Below are positions 38,188 to 47,328 of a DNA stretch of 64,000 nucleotides, one piece after another (position 1 is the first letter of the stretch; every line of letters begins with the position of its first letter). The notes beneath the pieces were generated by a model that worked only from the letters and a program-made list of their open reading frames with translations, did not search any database and had not been told where the DNA came from. This DNA is from Dietzia natronolimnaea. GTDB lineage: Bacteria; Actinomycetota; Actinomycetes; Mycobacteriales; Mycobacteriaceae. The stretch lies in NCBI RefSeq assembly GCF_039525805.1, contig NZ_BAAAHZ010000013.1; one strand, 5' to 3'. The position numbers were made by a program, and so were the translations under genes.

Positions 38188-39405
38188 ATGGCAGTGAGCA
38201 CACTCCAGGACCTGCTCGACGCCGGCGTCGAAGGTCGCAAGATCCTCGTCCGCTGCGACCTCAACGTCCCGCTCGACGGATCGACCATCACCGACTCCGG
38301 CCGGATCACGGCCTCACTGCCCACCCTCAACGCCCTCCTCGACGCCGGCGCCGCACTGGTGATCACGGCGCACCTGGGCCGGCCGAAGGGCGCCGCCGAT
38401 CCCGCGTTCTCGTTGGCCCCCGTGGCGGAGAAGCTGGGGGACGAGCTGGGCCGGTACGTGCAACTGGCGGGCGACGTGGTGGGGCCGGATGCCCGTGAGC
38501 GCGCCAACGGACTGACCGACGGCGACGTGTTGTTGGTCGAGAACATCCGCTTCGACCCCCGTGAGACCAGCAAGGATCCCGCCGAGCGTGCCGCTCTGGC
38601 CGCCGAGTTGGCGAGCCTCGTGGGGGAGGACGGCGCATTCGTGTCCAACGGGTTCGGTGTGGTCCACCGCGCCCAGGCCTCGGTCTGCGACATCGCCGAG
38701 GTGCTCCCCGCCTACGCCGGTGACCTGGTCCAGAGTGAGGTCGAGGTCCTCGCCGGCCTGACCGGTGACGCCGAGCGCCCCTACGCCGTGGTGCTCGGCG
38801 GCTCCAAGGTCTCGGACAAGCTCGCCGTGATCGAGGCCCTCGCCCCCAAGGTCGACACCCTGGTCATCGGCGGCGGTATGTGCTTCACCTTCCTCGCCGC
38901 ACAGGGCCACGGCGTCGGATCCTCGCTCCTGCAGGAGGAGATGATCGGCACTTGCAAGGACCTGCTCGACAAGTTCGGCGACGTGATCACCCTGCCCGTG
39001 GACGTGGTGGCGGCCGACGGGTTCGCCGCCGACGCGGCGCACACCACGGTGCCGGCCGACGCGATTCCGGACGGCAGGATGGGACTCGACATCGGTCCCG
39101 AGTCGGTGGCGCTGTTCACCGAGAAGCTGTCCGCCGCCAAGACGGTCTTCTGGAACGGCCCGATGGGCGTGTTCGAGTTCGAGGCGTTCTCGGCCGGTAC
39201 CCGTGGCGTCGCCGAGGCGATCATCACGGCCACCCGCAACGGCGCGTTCTCCGTGGTGGGCGGCGGCGACTCCGCGGCGGCCGTCCGGACGCTCGGGCTC
39301 GGCGAGGAGAACTTCTCGCACATCTCGACCGGCGGCGGAGCCTCTCTCGAGTACCTCGAGGGCAAGGAACTCCCGGGGGTCACCGCCCTCGAACGCACCA
39401 ACTGA
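38188..39405 (+). CDS. pgk: Phosphoglycerate kinase
   Basis: Generates ATP from 1,3-bisphosphoglycerate. The 405 residues include VRCDLNVPLDG near residue 19, TAHLGRPKG near 57, ENIRFDPRET, and the nucleotide-binding GGGDSAAAV near residue 360 with NGPMGVFEF before it. The ATG at 38188 has a CAGGAG site 10 bases upstream. tpiA follows after 29 bases. One unusual feature is HRAQASV where many relatives read AHRAHAS, a minor variation. Confidence 0.96.
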   Translation: MAVSTLQDLLDAGVEGRKILVRCDLNVPLDGSTITDSGRITASLPTLNALLDAGAALVITAHLGRPKGAADPAFSLAPVAEKLGDELGRYVQLAGDVVGPDARERANGLTDGDVLLVENIRFDPRETSKDPAERAALAAELASLVGEDGAFVSNGFGVVHRAQASVCDIAEVLPAYAGDLVQSEVEVLAGLTGDAERPYAVVLGGSKVSDKLAVIEALAPKVDTLVIGGGMCFTFLAAQGHGVGSSLLQEEMIGTCKDLLDKFGDVITLPVDVVAADGFAADAAHTTVPADAIPDGRMGLDIGPESVALFTEKLSAAKTVFWNGPMGVFEFEAFSAGTRGVAEAIITATRNGAFSVVGGGDSAAAVRTLGLGEENFSHISTGGGASLEYLEGKELPGVTALERTN

Positions 39406-39434
39406 TCCGCACGCGCCAACCCACAGGAGACGAC

Positions 39435-40220
39435 ATGGCACGCACCCCCCTCATCGCCGGCAACTGGAAGATGAACCTCAACCACCTCGAGGCGATCGCA
39501 CTCGTGCAGAAGGTGGCCTTCGCACTGCCCGAGAAGTATCTCGAGAAAGTGGAGGTGGCGTTCATCCCTCCGTACACCGACATCCGCGGTGTCCAGATCG
39601 TGATCGAGGGGGACAAGCTCGGCTTCGCCTACGGGGCACAGGACGTGTCGGTCCACGAGTCGGGTGCGTACACCGGTGAGATCTCGGCGGGGATGCTCGC
39701 CAAACTGGGGTGTACCTTTGTCGTGGTCGGGCACTCCGAGCGCCGCGAGTACCACTCAGAGACCGACGAGTTGGTCGCCGCCAAGGCCGCAGCGTGCCAC
39801 AAGCACGGCCTCAGCCCGATCGTCTGCGTGGGGGAGAAGCTCGAGACCCGGGAGGCCGGTGACCACGTGGGCGTCGTCGTCGAGCAGCTCAAGGGGTCAC
39901 TCGCGGGCCTGGACGAGGAACAGTTGGCCTCCACCGTGATCGCCTATGAGCCCGTGTGGGCCATCGGCACGGGGAAGACCGCCTCCGCAGCGGATGCGCA
40001 GGAGGTCTGCGCGGCCATCCGCGAGGCCCTCACCGAGCTGGCCGGCCCCGAGATCGCAGACCGGATGCGGGTCCTGTACGGCGGGAGTGTCAACTCCTCC
40101 ACCGTCGGTGAACTGCTCGAGCAGCCCGACGTCGACGGCGGTCTCGTGGGCGGCTCCTCGCTCAAGCCCGACGAGTTCGCCCAGCTCTCGGCCATCGCCG
40201 CCGGCGGTCCGCTGCCCTGA
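39435..40220 (+). CDS. tpiA: Triose-phosphate isomerase
   Basis: Interconverts dihydroxyacetone phosphate and glyceraldehyde 3-phosphate. ATG 39435 gives 261 residues with catalytic Lys in AGNWKMNLNH, catalytic His in VVGHSERREYH and catalytic Glu in YEPVWAIGTGK. The phosphate-binding GGSVNSST and GGLVGGSSL are near the C-terminus. An AGGAG site lies 9 bases upstream. No ppc gene intervenes between tpiA and secG, unlike Corynebacterium glutamicum. Confidence 0.97.
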   Translation: MARTPLIAGNWKMNLNHLEAIALVQKVAFALPEKYLEKVEVAFIPPYTDIRGVQIVIEGDKLGFAYGAQDVSVHESGAYTGEISAGMLAKLGCTFVVVGHSERREYHSETDELVAAKAAACHKHGLSPIVCVGEKLETREAGDHVGVVVEQLKGSLAGLDEEQLASTVIAYEPVWAIGTGKTASAADAQEVCAAIREALTELAGPEIADRMRVLYGGSVNSSTVGELLEQPDVDGGLVGGSSLKPDEFAQLSAIAAGGPLP

Positions 40221-40291
40221 GTCGACAGGCCCGGCGTGGCCGCCCCGACACGGGCGGGCGCGCCGGGATTCGCCTCGACGACCTCACCGGG

Positions 40292-40297
40292 TAGTCT
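40292..40297 (+). promoter_or_regulatory. secG promoter -10 box
   Basis: TAGTCT at 40292-40297 in the context GGGTAGTCTGGACCA, nearly the same as at the gap promoter. The start codon is 51 bases downstream, so the leader would be about 45 bases. Confidence 0.5.
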
Positions 40298-40348
40298 GGA
40301 CCAGTCGTCCTCCGACCACCCCGACCCGACGTAAGGCCCGATCCGTAC

Positions 40349-40582
40349 ATGAAGCTCGCCCTGGACATCTTCCTCGTCGCCACCAGCCTGCTGTTGATGC
40401 TGTTCATCCTGCTGCACCGCGGTAAGGGGGGCGGACTGTCCTCACTGTTCGGCGGTGGTGTCCAGTCCAGTCTCTCCGGGTCCAGCGTCGTGGAGCGCAA
40501 CCTCGACCGGGTGACCGTGGTGGTCGCCATCCTGTGGCTCATCGCCATCGTCGCCGTCGGACTCCTGGTGCGCTTCGGCTGA
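40349..40582 (+). CDS. secG: Preprotein translocase subunit SecG
   Basis: Small inner-membrane subunit of the SecYEG channel. The 77 residues form two transmembrane helices (about 3-22 and 54-74) joined by the conserved cytoplasmic loop HRGKGGGLSSLFGGG. ATG 40349. It has its own promoter box and is followed by a perfect hairpin, so it is probably transcribed both with tpiA and alone. Its position next to tpiA is conserved in actinobacteria. Confidence 0.95.
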   Translation: MKLALDIFLVATSLLLMLFILLHRGKGGGLSSLFGGGVQSSLSGSSVVERNLDRVTVVVAILWLIAIVAVGLLVRFG

Positions 40583-40615
40583 TCGCCTGACCGTCGCGCC
40601 GCGCGGCGGGTCCAC

Positions 40616-40653
40616 ACGGGGTGTGCTCCTCCGCGAGGAGGAGCGCACCCCGT
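40616..40653. terminator. Bidirectional hairpin between convergent secG and pgl
   Basis: ACGGGGTGTGCTCCTCC (40616-40632) pairs with GGAGGAGCGCACCCCGT (40637-40653) over 17 positions with a single wobble, capped by a GCGA tetraloop of the stable GNRA class. It sits midway between the secG stop (40582) and the pgl stop (40670), so it can serve both strands. No T run is present. Confidence 0.85.
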
Positions 40654-40669
40654 CGTCGTCGGTACCTGG

Positions 40670-41392
40670 TCAGCCCAGAGCGTATGCCGCGCCCACGTCG
40701 AGGTGGTAGGTCGTGGACTCGGTGCCCACGGCACCGGCCACCGGCCACTCCGACGGCGAGGCCCCGCCGATTCCCTCCGCGACCGCCTCCGCCTTGCCCT
40801 CACCTGCGGCCACCACCAGGATGTGCCGCGAGCGACGAACCGCCGGGAGGGTGAACGTCAGCCGCTCCGGTGGCGGCTTGGGGCAGTCGCGGACCCCCAC
40901 GACCAGCCGATCCGTCTCGGCGACCGCGGGGGTGTGCGGGAAGATCGAGTCGATGTGGCCCTCCGGGCCCATCCCGAGGATGGTCACGTCGAAGATCGGA
41001 TCGTCCCCGGCGGGGATCGTCAACGACTCGAGGAAGCGCTCGGCGGCGGAGTCGACATCGCTGTCCTGCCCGGTTCTCGCGGGCCAGCGATGCACTGTCG
41101 GACGGCCCCCCAGGGAGTCGAGCAGTGCCTCGTCCAGCTGGCCGTCGTTGCGTTCCGGGTGATCGGCGGGAACGAAGCGTTCGTCGCCGAAGAAGATCGT
41201 GACCTTCTCCCATTCCACGGTCGAGTCGGCGAGCGCGGCGGCGGTCTTGACCCCCACCGAGCCCCCGGTCAGCGACAGACTCGCCCGTCCGGCGGCGGCG
41301 ATCCGTTCGGTCAGATGCTCCACCGCGTCCCGGGCGGCCGCGGTGGCGAGCGCGTCGGGGTCGGCGTGGACGAGATGACGGATGTGGGACAT
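40670..41392 (-). CDS. pgl: 6-phosphogluconolactonase
   Basis: Hydrolyses 6-phosphogluconolactone made by Zwf. The 240 residues include LSLTGGSVGVKTAAAL near residue 40, IFFGDERFVPADHPERN near residue 66 and ILGMGPEGHIDSIFPHTPA near residue 138, all hallmarks of the devB/SOL family. ATG 41392 has an AGGAGG site about 6 bases upstream. It is the last gene of the tkt-tal-zwf-opcA-pgl operon. Confidence 0.95.
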   Translation of the reverse strand: MSHIRHLVHADPDALATAAARDAVEHLTERIAAAGRASLSLTGGSVGVKTAAALADSTVEWEKVTIFFGDERFVPADHPERNDGQLDEALLDSLGGRPTVHRWPARTGQDSDVDSAAERFLESLTIPAGDDPIFDVTILGMGPEGHIDSIFPHTPAVAETDRLVVGVRDCPKPPPERLTFTLPAVRRSRHILVVAAGEGKAEAVAEGIGGASPSEWPVAGAVGTESTTYHLDVGAAYALG

Positions 41393-41444
41393 CGGTCCTC
41401 CTGTGGTGTCGGGTCTCGGTCGTCCGGTACGTGGGCGGCCCCGC

Positions 41445-42365
41445 TCAGCGGACGGAGGCCGAGGTGTAGATCACGCGATCGTGGTTCGCGAGTGCGTCGG
41501 CGTACACACCGTCTGTGTCCATGCGGCGCAGCTCCTCGGCGAGGCAGTCCGCCACGCTCCGTTTCACCAACGTCACGCGTGTGGGGGAGTGACCGGTGAT
41601 CCGCAGCTCCGCGGAGGTGGGGCTCACCTGCTCGATGACGATCGATCCGGAGGCACGCTCCAGGACGACCATCCTCGGCCCCACCGCGCGATGGACGTCG
41701 ATCCCGAGGCGGGAGGCGAGCCACCCACCGGCGAGGTCCACGGACGCGGCCCGTTCGGGGCCGCACACCGTGGCGCCGGTGATCGTCTCGAACGGCGGCC
41801 GGTCCAGCGTGGCCGCCAGCAGGGAACGCCAGTGCGTGACCCGGGCCCAGGCGAGATCGGTGTCACCCGGGGAGTATCCGGCCGCCCGCTTGGCCAGTGC
41901 GTCCGTGGGGTGGCCCTCGGCGTCGGAGTCCACGATCCGGCGACGCGCGAGTCGGCCCACCTTGTCCTCGGACAGCAGTGTCGGCGAATGCCTGGGCCAC
42001 CACACCGCGAGAGGAGTGTCGGGGAGGAGCAGCGGGGTGACCAACGAGGCGGACTGCGACGCCATCGCCCCCGAGGTCCGCAGGACCACGACCTCGGCCG
42101 CTCCCGCGTCGCCTCCGACCCGGATCTGACCGTCGAGCCGGTCCGCCCTGGCACGGTTGCCGCGGATCACCACGATCACGCGGCACGGGTGCTCCCGGCT
42201 GGCCTCGTTGGCCGCCTCGATCGCGGATTCGCTGCCGCGGACGTGGTCGGTGAGGACGATCAGCGTGAGCACCCGGCCGATGGTGCTCAGGCCCGCGTCC
42301 TCGCGGATCTGCACGAGCTTCTTGGAGATCTCGCGGGTCGAGGTGTCGGGCAGGTCGATGATCAC
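41445..42365 (-). CDS. opcA: OpcA, glucose-6-phosphate dehydrogenase assembly protein
   Basis: Protein needed for active G6PDH oligomers in cyanobacteria and actinobacteria. I choose GTG 42365: it overlaps the zwf stop by four bases (GTGA) and has GGAGG six bases upstream. This gives 306 residues starting IIDLPDTSTREISKKL. An ATG four codons earlier (42377) has no ribosome site of its own. Conserved blocks are EAANEASREHPCRVIVVI, PLLLPDTPLAVWWPR and the HWRSLLAATLDRPPF segment. No catalytic motif is expected. Confidence 0.93.
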   Translation of the reverse strand: MIIDLPDTSTREISKKLVQIREDAGLSTIGRVLTLIVLTDHVRGSESAIEAANEASREHPCRVIVVIRGNRARADRLDGQIRVGGDAGAAEVVVLRTSGAMASQSASLVTPLLLPDTPLAVWWPRHSPTLLSEDKVGRLARRRIVDSDAEGHPTDALAKRAAGYSPGDTDLAWARVTHWRSLLAATLDRPPFETITGATVCGPERAASVDLAGGWLASRLGIDVHRAVGPRMVVLERASGSIVIEQVSPTSAELRITGHSPTRVTLVKRSVADCLAEELRRMDTDGVYADALANHDRVIYTSASVR

Positions 42366-43942
42366 GGTCGCCTCCATGCGCGGCCACTGCGGGCCAGGAT
42401 CTCGTCGGCACCACGCGGGCCCCACGTCCCGGCCTGGTACTGCTCCGGGGTGCCGCCGGCCGACCACTCGTCGAGGACGGGATCGAGCAACATCCAGCTC
42501 AACTCCACCTCGCGCGAGACGGGGAAGAGTGACGGCTCGCCGAGCAAGACGTCGAGGATCAACCGCTCGTAGGCCTCGGGCGAGGACTCGGTGAACGCCT
42601 CGCCGTAGGCGAAGTCCATGTTGACGTCGCGGACCTCCATCGCGGTCCCGGGCACCTTGGACCCGAACCGCAGCGTCACCCCCTCGTCCGGCTGGACGCG
42701 GATCACCAGGGCGTTCTGACCCAGTTCCTGGGTCATGGTCGCGTCGAAGGGCAGGTGCGGCGCGCGTCGGAAGACCACCGCGATCTCGGTGACACGACGG
42801 CCCAGCCGTTTGCCGGTGCGCAGGTAGAACGGGACCCCGGCCCAGCGTCGGTTGTGGACCTCGAGGGTGATCGCGGCGTAGGTCTCGGTGGTGGAGGACG
42901 GGTCGTATCCGTCCTCGTCCTTGAGCCCCACGACCTGCTCGGACCCCTGCCACCCACCGGAGTACTGACCCCGGGCCGCGGTCTCGGAGATCGGCAGCGC
43001 CAGTGAGGTGGACTCGAGGACCTTGGTCTTCTCCGCCCGCAGCGCGGCGGCCGAGAAGTCCGTGGGTTCCTCCATCGCCACCAGGGCCATGAGCTGGATG
43101 AGGTGGTTCTGGATGACGTCGCGCGCCGCCCCGATGCCGTCGTAGTAGCCGGCGCGGCCGCCCAGGCCGATGTCCTCGGCCATGGTGATCTGCACGTGGT
43201 CGACGTGATTGGCGTTCCACACCGGCTCGAAGAGCTGGTTGGCGAAGCGCAGGGCGAGGATGTTCTGGACCGTCTCCTTGCCCAGGTAGTGGTCGATGCG
43301 GAACACCGAGTCCTCGGGGAAGACGGCACCCACCACGGCGTTGAGTTCGCGGGCACTCGCCAGATCGTGACCGAAGGGCTTCTCGATCACCACGCGGCGC
43401 CACGATCCGTCGACCGCCCTGGTGCATCCGGTCCGGTCGAGGTGCCGACAGACCGTGGGGAAGTCGTCCGGGGGGACGGACAGGTAGAACGCGTAGTTCC
43501 CGGCCGTGCCCCGGTCGACCTCCAGGGCCGTCAGCTGCTCCGCCAGGTGATCGAACCCCTCGTCGTCGTCGAAGGTCCCGGTGACGAACCGCAGTCCCGC
43601 CGCCAGTTGTTCCCAGACGTCCTCCCGGAACGGGGTACGGCACCGTTCCCGGGCGTGTTCACGGGCGAACTCGGCGAACTCGGAGTGGGTCCACCGGCGT
43701 CGACCGAAGCCGATGAGGGAGAAGCCCGGGGGGAGCAGACCCCGGTTCGCGAGGTCGTAGACGGCGGGGATGAGCTTCTTCTTGGACAGGTCGCCGGTGA
43801 CGCCGAAGATGACGAGCCCGGACGGGCCGGCGATCCGTGGCAGCCGCCGGTCCCGCGGATCGCGGAGCGGGTTGGCCGACCCCTCCGGTCCGCCGACGGG
43901 GTCGCCGACGGCCGGGGAGGGCCGACTGTCCGGGTCGGTCAC
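42362..43942 (-). CDS. zwf: Glucose-6-phosphate 1-dehydrogenase
   Basis: First oxidative step of the pentose phosphate pathway, producing NADPH. The start GTG 43942 overlaps the tal stop (GTGA) and gives 526 residues with a roughly 40-residue Pro/Arg-rich N-terminal extension before the NADP motif VIFGVTGDLSKKKLIPAVYDL. The active-site RIDHYLGKETVQN is near residue 220. It overlaps opcA by four bases. The tight coupling with opcA supports production of the two in a fixed ratio. Confidence 0.96.
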   Translation of the reverse strand: MTDPDSRPSPAVGDPVGGPEGSANPLRDPRDRRLPRIAGPSGLVIFGVTGDLSKKKLIPAVYDLANRGLLPPGFSLIGFGRRRWTHSEFAEFAREHARERCRTPFREDVWEQLAAGLRFVTGTFDDDEGFDHLAEQLTALEVDRGTAGNYAFYLSVPPDDFPTVCRHLDRTGCTRAVDGSWRRVVIEKPFGHDLASARELNAVVGAVFPEDSVFRIDHYLGKETVQNILALRFANQLFEPVWNANHVDHVQITMAEDIGLGGRAGYYDGIGAARDVIQNHLIQLMALVAMEEPTDFSAAALRAEKTKVLESTSLALPISETAARGQYSGGWQGSEQVVGLKDEDGYDPSSTTETYAAITLEVHNRRWAGVPFYLRTGKRLGRRVTEIAVVFRRAPHLPFDATMTQELGQNALVIRVQPDEGVTLRFGSKVPGTAMEVRDVNMDFAYGEAFTESSPEAYERLILDVLLGEPSLFPVSREVELSWMLLDPVLDEWSAGGTPEQYQAGTWGPRGADEILARSGRAWRRP

Positions 43943-45045
43943 GACCCCGAGGGGATCTCGTCGATACGCGAGGTCACCGTGGCGATGAGGTCGTCCCACG
44001 CGCTGACGAACTTGCTCACGCCCTGCTGCTCGAGCAGCGTGAAGACCTCGTCGAGGTCGATCCCCTCCGCACGCAGCGCCTCGAGGGTCTCACGCGAGTC
44101 CCCACCGGTGCCCCGGACGGTGTCCCCCTCGAGGACGCCGTGGTCCGCGAACGCCTCCATGGTCGCGAACGGCATGGTGTTGACGGTGCCGTGGGTGACC
44201 AGTCCGCTCACGTACATGGTGTCGGGGTAGGCGGGGTCCTTGACGCCGGTGGACGCCCAGAGCAGCCGCTGGGGACGGGCACCCCGGGCCGCGAGGTCAC
44301 CGAAACGACCGGAGGTGTCGTAGACCTCGTCGTAGACGTCCTGACACAGCCGCGCGTTGGCCAGCCCCGCCCCGCCACGCAGGTCGGAGTCCGCCGGCAG
44401 ACGGGAGTCGATCTCGGTGTCGAGTCGGCTGACGAACACCGAGGCCACGGAATGGATGCGGGAGAGGTCGTGACCGGCCTCCGCAGCCCGCTCCAGTCCC
44501 GCCAGGTACGCCTCCGCGACCGCGCGGTACTGGTCGGCCGAGAAGATGAGGGTCACGTTGACATCGATCCCCCGGCCGATCACCTCCGTGATGGCGGGGA
44601 GCCCGGCGGACGTCGCCGGGATCTTGATCATGAGGTTGGGCCGGTCGACGACCGCGGAGAGCTCGACGGCCTGGGCCACCGTCCCCTCCGTGTCGTCCGC
44701 CAGCCGGGGATCGACCTCGAGTGAGACGCGTCCGTCGACGCCGTCGGTGGCCTCGAACACGTCGGCCAGGACCGCACAGGCGTCCCGTACGTCCGCGGTG
44801 GTGAGCGCGCGGACGACGGAATCGATATCCCTGTCCGCGCGGACGGCCTCGGTGAGCGCGGCCTCGTAGGCCGACGAGTCGCCCAGGGCGGCCTGGAAGA
44901 TCGCGGGGTTGGTGGTGACTCCCACGACCGAGTAGGTGGACATCCGCTCCTCGAGCTCGCCGGAGGCGAGCAGCTGGCGGGACAGGTCGTCGAGCCAGAC
45001 CGAGACGCCGGCGGCGCTCAGTGCGGCGAGATTGGCGTTGGTCAT
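43939..45045 (-). CDS. tal: Transaldolase
   Basis: Transfers dihydroxyacetone units in the non-oxidative pentose phosphate branch. ATG 45045 overlaps the tkt stop (ATGA) and gives 368 residues, the length of the mycobacterial TalB type. VSVWLDDLSRQLLASGEL and VVGVTTNPAIFQAAL are near the N-terminus. The Schiff-base Lys is in LMIKIPATSAGLPAI near residue 137, and STGVKDPAYPDTMYV is near residue 275. Frames extending upstream of 45045 lie inside tkt and are shadows. Confidence 0.96.
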   Translation of the reverse strand: MTNANLAALSAAGVSVWLDDLSRQLLASGELEERMSTYSVVGVTTNPAIFQAALGDSSAYEAALTEAVRADRDIDSVVRALTTADVRDACAVLADVFEATDGVDGRVSLEVDPRLADDTEGTVAQAVELSAVVDRPNLMIKIPATSAGLPAITEVIGRGIDVNVTLIFSADQYRAVAEAYLAGLERAAEAGHDLSRIHSVASVFVSRLDTEIDSRLPADSDLRGGAGLANARLCQDVYDEVYDTSGRFGDLAARGARPQRLLWASTGVKDPAYPDTMYVSGLVTHGTVNTMPFATMEAFADHGVLEGDTVRGTGGDSRETLEALRAEGIDLDEVFTLLEQQGVSKFVSAWDDLIATVTSRIDEIPSGS

Positions 45046-47153
45046 GATGCCTCCCCGTTGACGGCCGCGAGCGAGTCGCGGGCCGCGGCGACCACGGCGT
45101 CGCCGGTGATTCCGAATTCGGTGAACAAGGTCTGGTACGGGGCGGACGCTCCGAAGTGCTCCAGCGACACCGCCCGACCCGCGTCGCCGAGGAAGCGGTA
45201 CCACGGCATCGCGATCCCGGCCTCCACACTCACCCGGGCGCGGACCGACCGGGGGAGGACCGACTCGCGGTACTCCGGATCCTGCTGGTCGAAGAACTCG
45301 ACACACGGCATCGACACCACCCGGGTCGGCACGCCCTCGGCCTCGAGGACCTCGCGAGCCTCGACCGCCAGGTGGACCTCGGAACCGGTACCCATCAGGA
45401 TCACCTCGGGGGACCCGGTCGACGCCTCGGCCAGCACGTAGCCACCGCGCTCGACGCCCTCGCGCGCCGACTCGGCCGTGCCCTCCAGAACGGGGATGTC
45501 CTGGCGGGTCAGGCACAGGCCCTTGGGACCATCGAGGGCCATGAGCATCGCGCGCCACGCCGCCGCCGTCTCGTTGGCGTCCGCCGGCCGCAGGACGGCC
45601 AGGCCGGGGATGGCGCGCAGTGCCGCGAGCTGCTCGACCGGCTGGTGGGTGGGGCCGTCCTCGCCGAGACCGATCGAGTCGTGCGTCCACACGTAGTAGG
45701 CGTTGCTGCCCTGGAGGGCGGCGAGGCGGACCGCCGGACGCATGTACTCGCTGAAGATGAGGAAGGTCCCGCCGTAGGGCCTGGTCGGACCGTGCAGGGC
45801 GATCCCGTTGAGAATCGCGCCCATGGCGTGCTCACGAACACCGAAGTGCAGGTTGCGCCCGTACGGTGACGCCGTCCACATCCCGGTCGAGATCGACGGG
45901 GGACCGAAGGAGTCGGCCCCCTCGATCTGGGTGTTGTTGGACCCCGCCAGGTCCGCGGACCCACCCCACAGCTCGGGGAGGGTCCCCGCGAGCGCCTGGA
46001 TGGCCTTGGCGGACGCCTTGCGGGTGGCGACGCCCTTGGGGTCGGCCTCCCATGTCGGCAGACCGGCGTCCCAGCCCTCCGGCAACTGGCCGGAGTAGAG
46101 GCGGTCGAAGAGGTTCTTCGCGTCGGGGTTGGCCTCGGCCCACGCGTGGAACATGTCGCTCCACTGCGCGTGGACACGGGCGCCACGGTCGCGGGCCGCG
46201 CGGGTGTGGGCGATCACCTCGTCGTCGACGGTGAACGGCTCGGTGCCGCCCATGCCGAGCGCCTCCTTGACCGCGTCCACCTCGGCCTGCCCGAGCGCCG
46301 AACCGTGCGAGGCCCCCGTGTTCATCTTGGTGGGGGCGGGGTAGGCGATCACCGTGCGCAGGACGATCATCGAGGGCTTGTCCGTGACGGCGCGCGCGTC
46401 GGCGATCGCCCCCTCGATGGCCTCGATGTCCTCACCCCCGTCGACCGTCTGGACGTGCCAGCCGTAGGCCTCGTAGCGGGCGGCCACGTCCTCGGTGAAG
46501 GCGATCTGGGTGTCGTCCTCGATCGAGATCTTGTTGTCGTCGTAGACCGCGATGAGGTTCCCGAGCTGTTGGGTCCCCGCCAGCGAGCAGGCCTCGGCGG
46601 TCACGCCCTCCTGCACGTCGCCGTCCGAGGCGACGACGTAGACGAAGTGGTCGAACGGGCTCTTCCCGGCGGGCGCATCCGGATCGAACAGCCCCCGCTC
46701 GTACCGGGCGGCCATGGCCATCCCCACCGCGGAGGCCAGCCCCTGGCCGAGCGGCCCGGTGGTGATCTCCACCCCGTCGGTGTGGTTCCACTCGGGATGA
46801 CCCGGGGTCTTGGATCCCCAGGTCCGCAGCGCCTTGAGGTCCTCGAGCTCCAGTCCGAATCCGGCGAGGTAGAGCTGGATGTACTGGGTGAGGGACGAGT
46901 GGCCGCAGGACAGGACGAAACGGTCACGCCCCACCCACTTCGGGTCCGACGGGTCGTGTCGCATCACCCGCTGGTAGAGCGTGTAGGCCAGGGGCGCGAG
47001 GCTCATGGCGGTGCCCGGGTGACCGCTGCCGCAGTTCTGCACGGCCTCGGCGGCCAGGACACGCGCGGTGTCGACCGCCCGGGTGTCCAGTTCGGTCCAG
47101 TCGGACGGGTGGCGGGCGGTGGTGAGCTCGGTGATCTCCGACGCGCTGGTCAC
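45042..47153 (-). CDS. tkt: Transketolase
   Basis: Thiamine-diphosphate enzyme moving two-carbon units between sugar phosphates. GTG 47153 gives 703 residues; an open frame continuing to 47768 crosses the divergent ctaB gene and is rejected. CGSGHPGTAMSLAPLAYTLY near residue 42, the ThDP motif SDGDVQEG onward near 158, and DSIGLGEDGPTHQPVEQLAALR near 485 are all present. It is the first gene of the minus-strand operon, transcribed from the intergenic region shared with ctaB. Confidence 0.97.
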   Translation of the reverse strand: MTSASEITELTTARHPSDWTELDTRAVDTARVLAAEAVQNCGSGHPGTAMSLAPLAYTLYQRVMRHDPSDPKWVGRDRFVLSCGHSSLTQYIQLYLAGFGLELEDLKALRTWGSKTPGHPEWNHTDGVEITTGPLGQGLASAVGMAMAARYERGLFDPDAPAGKSPFDHFVYVVASDGDVQEGVTAEACSLAGTQQLGNLIAVYDDNKISIEDDTQIAFTEDVAARYEAYGWHVQTVDGGEDIEAIEGAIADARAVTDKPSMIVLRTVIAYPAPTKMNTGASHGSALGQAEVDAVKEALGMGGTEPFTVDDEVIAHTRAARDRGARVHAQWSDMFHAWAEANPDAKNLFDRLYSGQLPEGWDAGLPTWEADPKGVATRKASAKAIQALAGTLPELWGGSADLAGSNNTQIEGADSFGPPSISTGMWTASPYGRNLHFGVREHAMGAILNGIALHGPTRPYGGTFLIFSEYMRPAVRLAALQGSNAYYVWTHDSIGLGEDGPTHQPVEQLAALRAIPGLAVLRPADANETAAAWRAMLMALDGPKGLCLTRQDIPVLEGTAESAREGVERGGYVLAEASTGSPEVILMGTGSEVHLAVEAREVLEAEGVPTRVVSMPCVEFFDQQDPEYRESVLPRSVRARVSVEAGIAMPWYRFLGDAGRAVSLEHFGASAPYQTLFTEFGITGDAVVAAARDSLAAVNGEAS

Positions 47154-47204
47154 TTGTGGTTCTCCCGGGTCGAGGGTGCGGCGCGGATCCGCGCGTATGT
47201 CGTG

Positions 47205-47220
47205 GACCACCTTAGTGGTC
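47205..47220 (-). promoter_or_regulatory. Inverted repeat overlapping tkt -10 box
   Basis: GACCAC-CTTA-GTGGTC is a perfect 6-base inverted repeat with a 4-base centre. On the minus strand it contains TAAGGT (47214 to 47209), a TANNNT -10 box about 56 bases before the tkt GTG. A palindrome centred on the promoter core is a likely operator, though the palindromic promoter could be chance. No known regulator motif was recognised. Confidence 0.5.
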
Positions 47221-47282
47221 ACCCGCCCCCGGGGTCGGACGGTCCCCGCCCCCGCTCTTTCGCGGAGCGTGCAGGGGGGACG

Positions 47283-47288
47283 TAGTAT
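47283..47288 (+). promoter_or_regulatory. Candidate ctaB -10 box
   Basis: TAGTAT at 47283-47288 fits the TANNNT consensus, 41 bases before GTG 47329. A second weaker option, TAGTGC, lies at 47297. The region 47154-47328 is a divergent promoter shared with tkt. Confidence 0.42.
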
Positions 47289-47328
47289 CGGCCGGGTAGT
47301 GCGTTGACATCTGCTGCGAGGAGTTCCG

